From positions 22,274 through 86,273 of the forward strand of contig JBIQHF010000014.1 in assembly GCA_044508675.1 (NCBI GenBank): 64,000 bases of DNA. Reading direction: 5' to 3'. Within the stretch, counting starts at the first letter, position 1; each line of letters begins with the position of its first letter. The notes beneath the pieces were generated by a model. That model did no database searches and had not been told where the DNA came from. It saw only the letters and a list, made by a program, of their open reading frames with translations. A program made the position numbers and the translations under genes. Source of the DNA: Raineyella sp044508675 (GTDB lineage: Bacteria > Actinomycetota > Actinomycetes > Propionibacteriales > Propionibacteriaceae). Of this stretch, positions 60,972 through 64,000 are shown in pieces.

Positions 60972-61756
60972 GCGGCGGCCTCCTCGGGGTTCGTATCACA
61001 GCCGACCGCGGCCAGCACGGTCGGGAGCGGGGCGATCAGCTGCCCGAGCTCCGAACCGGGATCGGCGACCAGGTCGGCGACCTCGCCGGCCTCGGTGATC
61101 CTGCCCTCGTCCAGGAGGGCGGCATGGGTGCAGATCCGACGTACGGCCCCCAGCTCGTGCGTGATCAGCACGATCGTCACCCCGACCGACCGGTTGATCT
61201 GCATCAGCAGGTCCAGGATCTGGCCGGTGGTGGCCGGATCGAGGGCACTGGTCGGCTCGTCGCAGAGCAGCACGTCGGGGCCGGCCGCGAGCGCCCGGGC
61301 GATGCCGACGCGCTGCTGCTGTCCGCCGGACAACTGCGAGGGGTAGGACCGCTCGCGGCCCGGCAAGCCGACCAGCTCGACCAGTTCGGCCACCCGGGCC
61401 TCGCGGGTCCGCCGGTCGACCCTGGCCAGCTCCAGCGGCAGGGCGATGTTGTCGGCGACCGTCCGCGAATGCAGCAGCTCGAAGTGCTGGAAGACCGTCC
61501 CGATACGGCGCCGGGCGGCGCGCAACCGCGCGTCGGACAGCGTGGTCAGGTCGTCGCCGTTCAGCTCGATCCGCCCGCTGGTGGGGTGCTCCAGCAGGTT
61601 CAGGCAGCGCAGCAGGGTCGACTTGCCGGCGCCCGAGGGCCCGACGATGCCCTGAATGGCACCGTCGGGCACGTCGAGGGTCACGTCGGCCAGAGCCGCA
61701 ATGTCCCCACGGCCACGGGAGACGTACGTCTTGGCAAGGTGCTCGATCCGGATCAT
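60968..61756 (-). CDS. metN: methionine-type ABC transporter ATP-binding protein
   Basis: A 262-residue ATPase with Walker A GPSGAGKST, Q-loop FQHFELLHSRTV, signature LSGGQQQR, and Walker B VLLCDEPTSALDP. It is shorter than E. coli MetN, with only a vestigial C-terminal region after residue 240, so the methionine-sensing ACT-like domain that inhibits transport is missing or reduced. ATG at 61756 overlaps the metQ stop. Confidence 0.88.
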   Translation of the reverse strand: MIRIEHLAKTYVSRGRGDIAALADVTLDVPDGAIQGIVGPSGAGKSTLLRCLNLLEHPTSGRIELNGDDLTTLSDARLRAARRRIGTVFQHFELLHSRTVADNIALPLELARVDRRTREARVAELVELVGLPGRERSYPSQLSGGQQQRVGIARALAAGPDVLLCDEPTSALDPATTGQILDLLMQINRSVGVTIVLITHELGAVRRICTHAALLDEGRITEAGEVADLVADPGSELGQLIAPLPTVLAAVGCDTNPEEAAA

Positions 61757-62592
61757 GAGGCATCCGCATGCAGGACGACGAGGGAATCGCCGTACGTCTG
61801 CTGGATCCACGCGGCGGTCCGGGGGGACTCGAGGGCCGCGACAAGCTCCTGGACGGCCGGGTCCTGCGCCTTGTCCTTGGTGGTCACCAGGAAGTTGGCG
61901 TACGGGTTGCCGTCCTCGGCCTCCACGTACAGGCCGTCGGTGGCCGGGCTGAGACCGGCCTCGAGCGCGTAGTTGGAGTTGATCACCGCGGCGGCAACGG
62001 CCGGATCATCCAGGCTGCGCGGCAGCTGGGCGCGATCCAGCTCGACGAACGACAGATCCTTCGGGTTGCCGGCGACGTCGTCGACGGTGATCGTGGAGAG
62101 GTTGGCCGTCGCAGCCGGCTCGGCCATCGTCAGCAGCCCGGCGCCCTCCAGCACGTACAGGGCACGCGCGTAGTTCGTCGGGTCCCTCGGCACGGCGATC
62201 GTCGCGCCATCGGGGATCTCGGCAAGCGAGGCGTGCGCGCCGGAGTACACGGCCATCGGCTCGATGTGCGTGGCGGCAACCGTCACCAGGTCGTCGGTAC
62301 CGTTCTGGACCTGCCAGTCATCCAGGTACGGCTCGTGCTGGAAGTAGTTGGCGTCCACGTCGCCGGCCTCGAGCAGCTGGTTCGGGTCGACCTCGCCGGA
62401 GATGGTCTCGACCCTGAGGTCGACGGTCGGCAGCTGGCCGGACTCCTCGAGGTAGTCCAGGATCTCGGCGTGCGGGGTCGCCGACGCCGAGACGGTCAGC
62501 GTGTCGGCCCCGGTGCTGCACCCGGTCAGGCCCACGGTGGCCAGGGCCAGGGCGCCGAGGGTGGCGGCAAGCGTACGAAGGTGGTTGCTCAT
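61753..62592 (-). CDS. metQ: MetQ/NlpA-type substrate-binding lipoprotein
   Basis: A 279-residue lipoprotein with lipobox LTGC at residues 22-25. The mature part has ATPHAEILDYL, NYFQHEPYLDDW, and AVPRDPTNYARALYVLEGAG, standard for NlpA/MetQ ligands such as D- and L-methionine. It starts with ATG and overlaps metN. The oxygenase gene precedes it by 77 bases in the same direction. Confidence 0.9.
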   Translation of the reverse strand: MSNHLRTLAATLGALALATVGLTGCSTGADTLTVSASATPHAEILDYLEESGQLPTVDLRVETISGEVDPNQLLEAGDVDANYFQHEPYLDDWQVQNGTDDLVTVAATHIEPMAVYSGAHASLAEIPDGATIAVPRDPTNYARALYVLEGAGLLTMAEPAATANLSTITVDDVAGNPKDLSFVELDRAQLPRSLDDPAVAAAVINSNYALEAGLSPATDGLYVEAEDGNPYANFLVTTKDKAQDPAVQELVAALESPRTAAWIQQTYGDSLVVLHADAS

Positions 62593-62669
62593 GGTGGTGG
62601 ATTCCTTGACGTCAGTGTGTGCGTACGTGGGGGCGGGGGCTCGGAGCGAAGGTCTCGGAGCGAAAGGGC

Positions 62670-63659
62670 TCAGAGCGAGGCCAGCTCGGTCGCGAGCAGG
62701 TCGCGATGGTGCCGCTCGGCAACGTTCGGGTGGGAGCGCAGCCGGGTCTTGAGGGTGTTCAGCCCGGAGACCTCGAGCAGCGGGGCGCTGTCCATGTCCC
62801 GGCCGACCCCCGGGGCCTCGGCCGCCAGCTCCGGCGGCAGCACCTGGTGCTCCACCCGGTCCTCGTACGGAGGGTTGTAAAAGTACGGCAGCGAGATCCG
62901 GTCCTGGCCGGGCCGCGGGGTGAGCACCCGGTGCGGGGTGGCCCGCAGGTAGCCGTCAGTGGCGATCTCGAGCGCCTCGCCGATGTTCACCACGTACGCG
63001 CCGGGGACCGGGGCGATGTCGATCCAGTCACCGTCGAGATCCTGGGCCTGCAGGCCGGTCGAATCCTGCTCCAGGTACAGCAGGGTGAGGGTGCCGATGT
63101 CCTTGTGCGGCCCGACGCCCTGCGGCTGGTCGCTGCCCGGATAGTGGGCGATCTTCAACAACGGCTGGGGGTCGGCGCCGGGCGCGGGGGCGAACACGTC
63201 CCGCTCCAGGCCGAGGCTGAGCGCCCACGTCTCCAGCAGCCGCAGCGAGACCCGCGTCAGCCGGTCGAGGTACTCCAGGACGAGTGGGCGCAGCGCGGGC
63301 ACCTGGGTCGGCCACTGGTTCGGGCCGACCAGCACATCCCACGGGTTGGCGCGCTCGGCGGCCGGGATCGGCGCCGACTCGGGCCCGAAGTCGAGCTGCT
63401 CGCGCCAGTCGGCGGCGCCGTACGTCAGCTCGGTGCCCAGCCGCGTGTAGCCGCGGAAGTGCGGGGAATGGACGTTCTCGACCTGCAGCCTGTTCGCCTC
63501 GGGGAGGGCGAAGAAGTCACGGGCCGAGGCGAGCAGTTGTTCCGGCAGCTCGGCGGGGACGTCGTGGCCGACCAGGTAGAAGAAGCCGACCTCGTGCGCA
63601 GTCCGGCGCAGCACTTCGAGATCAAGGTCGTGCAGGTCGATGATGGGCAAAGCGGGCAT
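62670..63659 (-). CDS. isopenicillin-N-synthase-like 2-oxoglutarate/Fe(II) oxygenase
   Basis: A 329-residue non-heme iron oxygenase. Iron ligands are in GPHKDIG (HxD) and ATPHRVL (distal His), with RISLPYF as the 2-oxoglutarate-binding RxS. The N-terminal LPIIDLHDLDLEVLRRTAHEVGFFYLVGHD is the family's opening. Substrates in this large family range from amino acids to flavonoids and purines. Its place between a cysteine-rich leader and metQNI suggests oxidation of a sulfur compound taken up by that transporter. It has GAAGGA at the start ATG. Confidence 0.85.
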   Translation of the reverse strand: MPALPIIDLHDLDLEVLRRTAHEVGFFYLVGHDVPAELPEQLLASARDFFALPEANRLQVENVHSPHFRGYTRLGTELTYGAADWREQLDFGPESAPIPAAERANPWDVLVGPNQWPTQVPALRPLVLEYLDRLTRVSLRLLETWALSLGLERDVFAPAPGADPQPLLKIAHYPGSDQPQGVGPHKDIGTLTLLYLEQDSTGLQAQDLDGDWIDIAPVPGAYVVNIGEALEIATDGYLRATPHRVLTPRPGQDRISLPYFYNPPYEDRVEHQVLPPELAAEAPGVGRDMDSAPLLEVSGLNTLKTRLRSHPNVAERHHRDLLATELASL

Positions 63660-63724
63660 GCTGAAGGTCCTTCGGGAGAGAACTGACAGGGAAGTCGCGT
63701 ACGGAAACGCGAGGGTCCGAGGCA

Positions 63725-63801
63725 GCGCTGAGGCGCGGGGCCGGGAAGTGGCCTGTCGGGCGGTCCGGGATGGCCCCGGGGGTCGCGGGTGCGCTCAGCG
63801 C
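63725..63801 (-). promoter_or_regulatory. nested stem-loops after the leader peptide (possible attenuator)
   Basis: An 8-bp outer stem pairs GCGCTGAG (63725-63732) with CTCAGCGC (63794-63801), the latter covering the leader peptide's stop codon. Inside it, CGGGGCC (63736-63742) pairs with GGCCCCG (63772-63778). A ribosome stalled on the Cys codons would open the outer stem, as in attenuation. Confidence 0.45.
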
Positions 63802-63863
63802 GTGAGCATTCGCATGCACATCGCACAGCAGTAGCTGGTGCGACGGGCGAAGCTCACGTTCAT
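63795..63863 (-). CDS. cysteine- and methionine-rich leader peptide
   Basis: A 22-residue open frame, too short for usual gene finding, with an AGGAGG ribosome site five bases before its ATG (a second ATG at 63866 is one codon upstream). The peptide is MNVSFARRTS followed by YCCAMCMRMLTR: three Cys and three Met lie in the last eleven residues, with adjacent Cys codons. Actinobacteria place such peptides before sulfur-metabolism operons so that ribosome stalling under cysteine shortage adjusts expression. It lies 135 bases before the oxygenase-metQNI operon. Confidence 0.65.
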   Translation of the reverse strand: MNVSFARRTSYCCAMCMRMLTR

Positions 63864-63904
63864 CATTTCCTCCTGGACGGCGGCCTGGTTCGGCCTCGAG
63901 CAAG

Positions 63905-63933
63905 AGATTAGCTCGCGTTATCAAACGCTGCAA
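63905..63933 (-). promoter_or_regulatory. promoter of the leader-oxygenase-metQNI operon
   Basis: On the minus strand TTGCAG (63928-63933), 17 bases, then TAATCT (63905-63910). This gives a start of transcription about 30 bases before the leader peptide's ATG. The bases from 63934 to 64000 hold nothing I can identify. Confidence 0.6.
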
Positions 63934-64000
63934 GCTGGCTTATGTGGCTCTTCGCAGACGAGGGTGTAGTCGGGGTGGGCGCGTCGCTGAGGGGGTAGGG

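Noticed and set aside
63660..63900. SAM riboswitch ahead of the methionine-type transporter
   Set aside because: I could not find the conserved SAM-box core. The leader is better explained by a Cys-rich peptide with stem-loops, although covariance-model search was not possible.

Overview
The window is about 70% GC, rich in GTG and TTG starts, and packed with short-spaced or ATGA-overlapping genes. Gene content (WS/DGAT acyltransferase, TIGR03085-like protein, DUF222-HNH endonuclease, GH15, paired CorC/CNNM proteins) points to an actinobacterial chromosome. The frequent GTACG strings recall Propionibacteriales, but that placement is an impression only. No rRNA, tRNA, CRISPR array, insertion sequence or phage gene was seen.

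Layout. 0-4 kb: end of a LuxR-type response regulator, small membrane proteins, a GNAT acetyltransferase, a SnoaL-like protein and a PucR-type regulator. 4.1-7 kb: a CoA-transferase (two subunits), SCP2-type thiolase and OB-fold partner operon. 7-10.3 kb: an orphan ParA, a universal stress protein and a WS/DGAT acyltransferase. 10.6-46.3 kb: a catabolic region, described below, interrupted by GH15, PutA and other ordinary genes. 46.2-54.8 kb: membrane proteins, a disulfide-reductase-like flavoprotein, two CorC/CNNM transporters, a DEAD-box helicase and a beta-hydroxyacid dehydrogenase-like protein. 54.8-60.3 kb: a DUF222-HNH protein and a second AAA+/VWA pair. 60.3-64 kb: an oxygenase-metQ-metN-metI operon behind a cysteine-rich leader peptide.

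The catabolic region has four parts. (a) AraC regulator, flavin reductase, LLM monooxygenase and alpha/beta hydrolase. (b) Carbazole-dioxygenase-type Rieske oxygenase with its reductase, an M20-fold protein without most metal ligands, a racemase-fold protein with both cysteines replaced by serine, an SDR, a NorQ/CoxD-type AAA+ ATPase, an extradiol dioxygenase, a lipocalin-like protein, an amidase, a VWA protein, an NCS1 permease with a zinc-ribbon tail, and a MarR-like regulator. (c) LysR, RidA, 3-hydroxyanthranilate dioxygenase and an ACMSD-type decarboxylase. (d) A NitT/TauT-type ABC transporter, two PadR regulators, a class II aldolase-fold protein without its zinc histidines, and a second extradiol dioxygenase.

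Taken together this looks like import and oxidative breakdown of one or more nitrogen-containing aromatic or heteroaromatic compounds: hydroxylation, three separate ring-cleaving dioxygenases, amide hydrolysis, and CoA-dependent thiolysis of the products. The substrate cannot be named from sequence. The most unusual feature is that three enzyme-fold proteins at the core of the clusters have lost their family's catalytic residues while remaining intact and translationally coupled, and that an AAA+/VWA pair is embedded among iron-dependent oxygenases.
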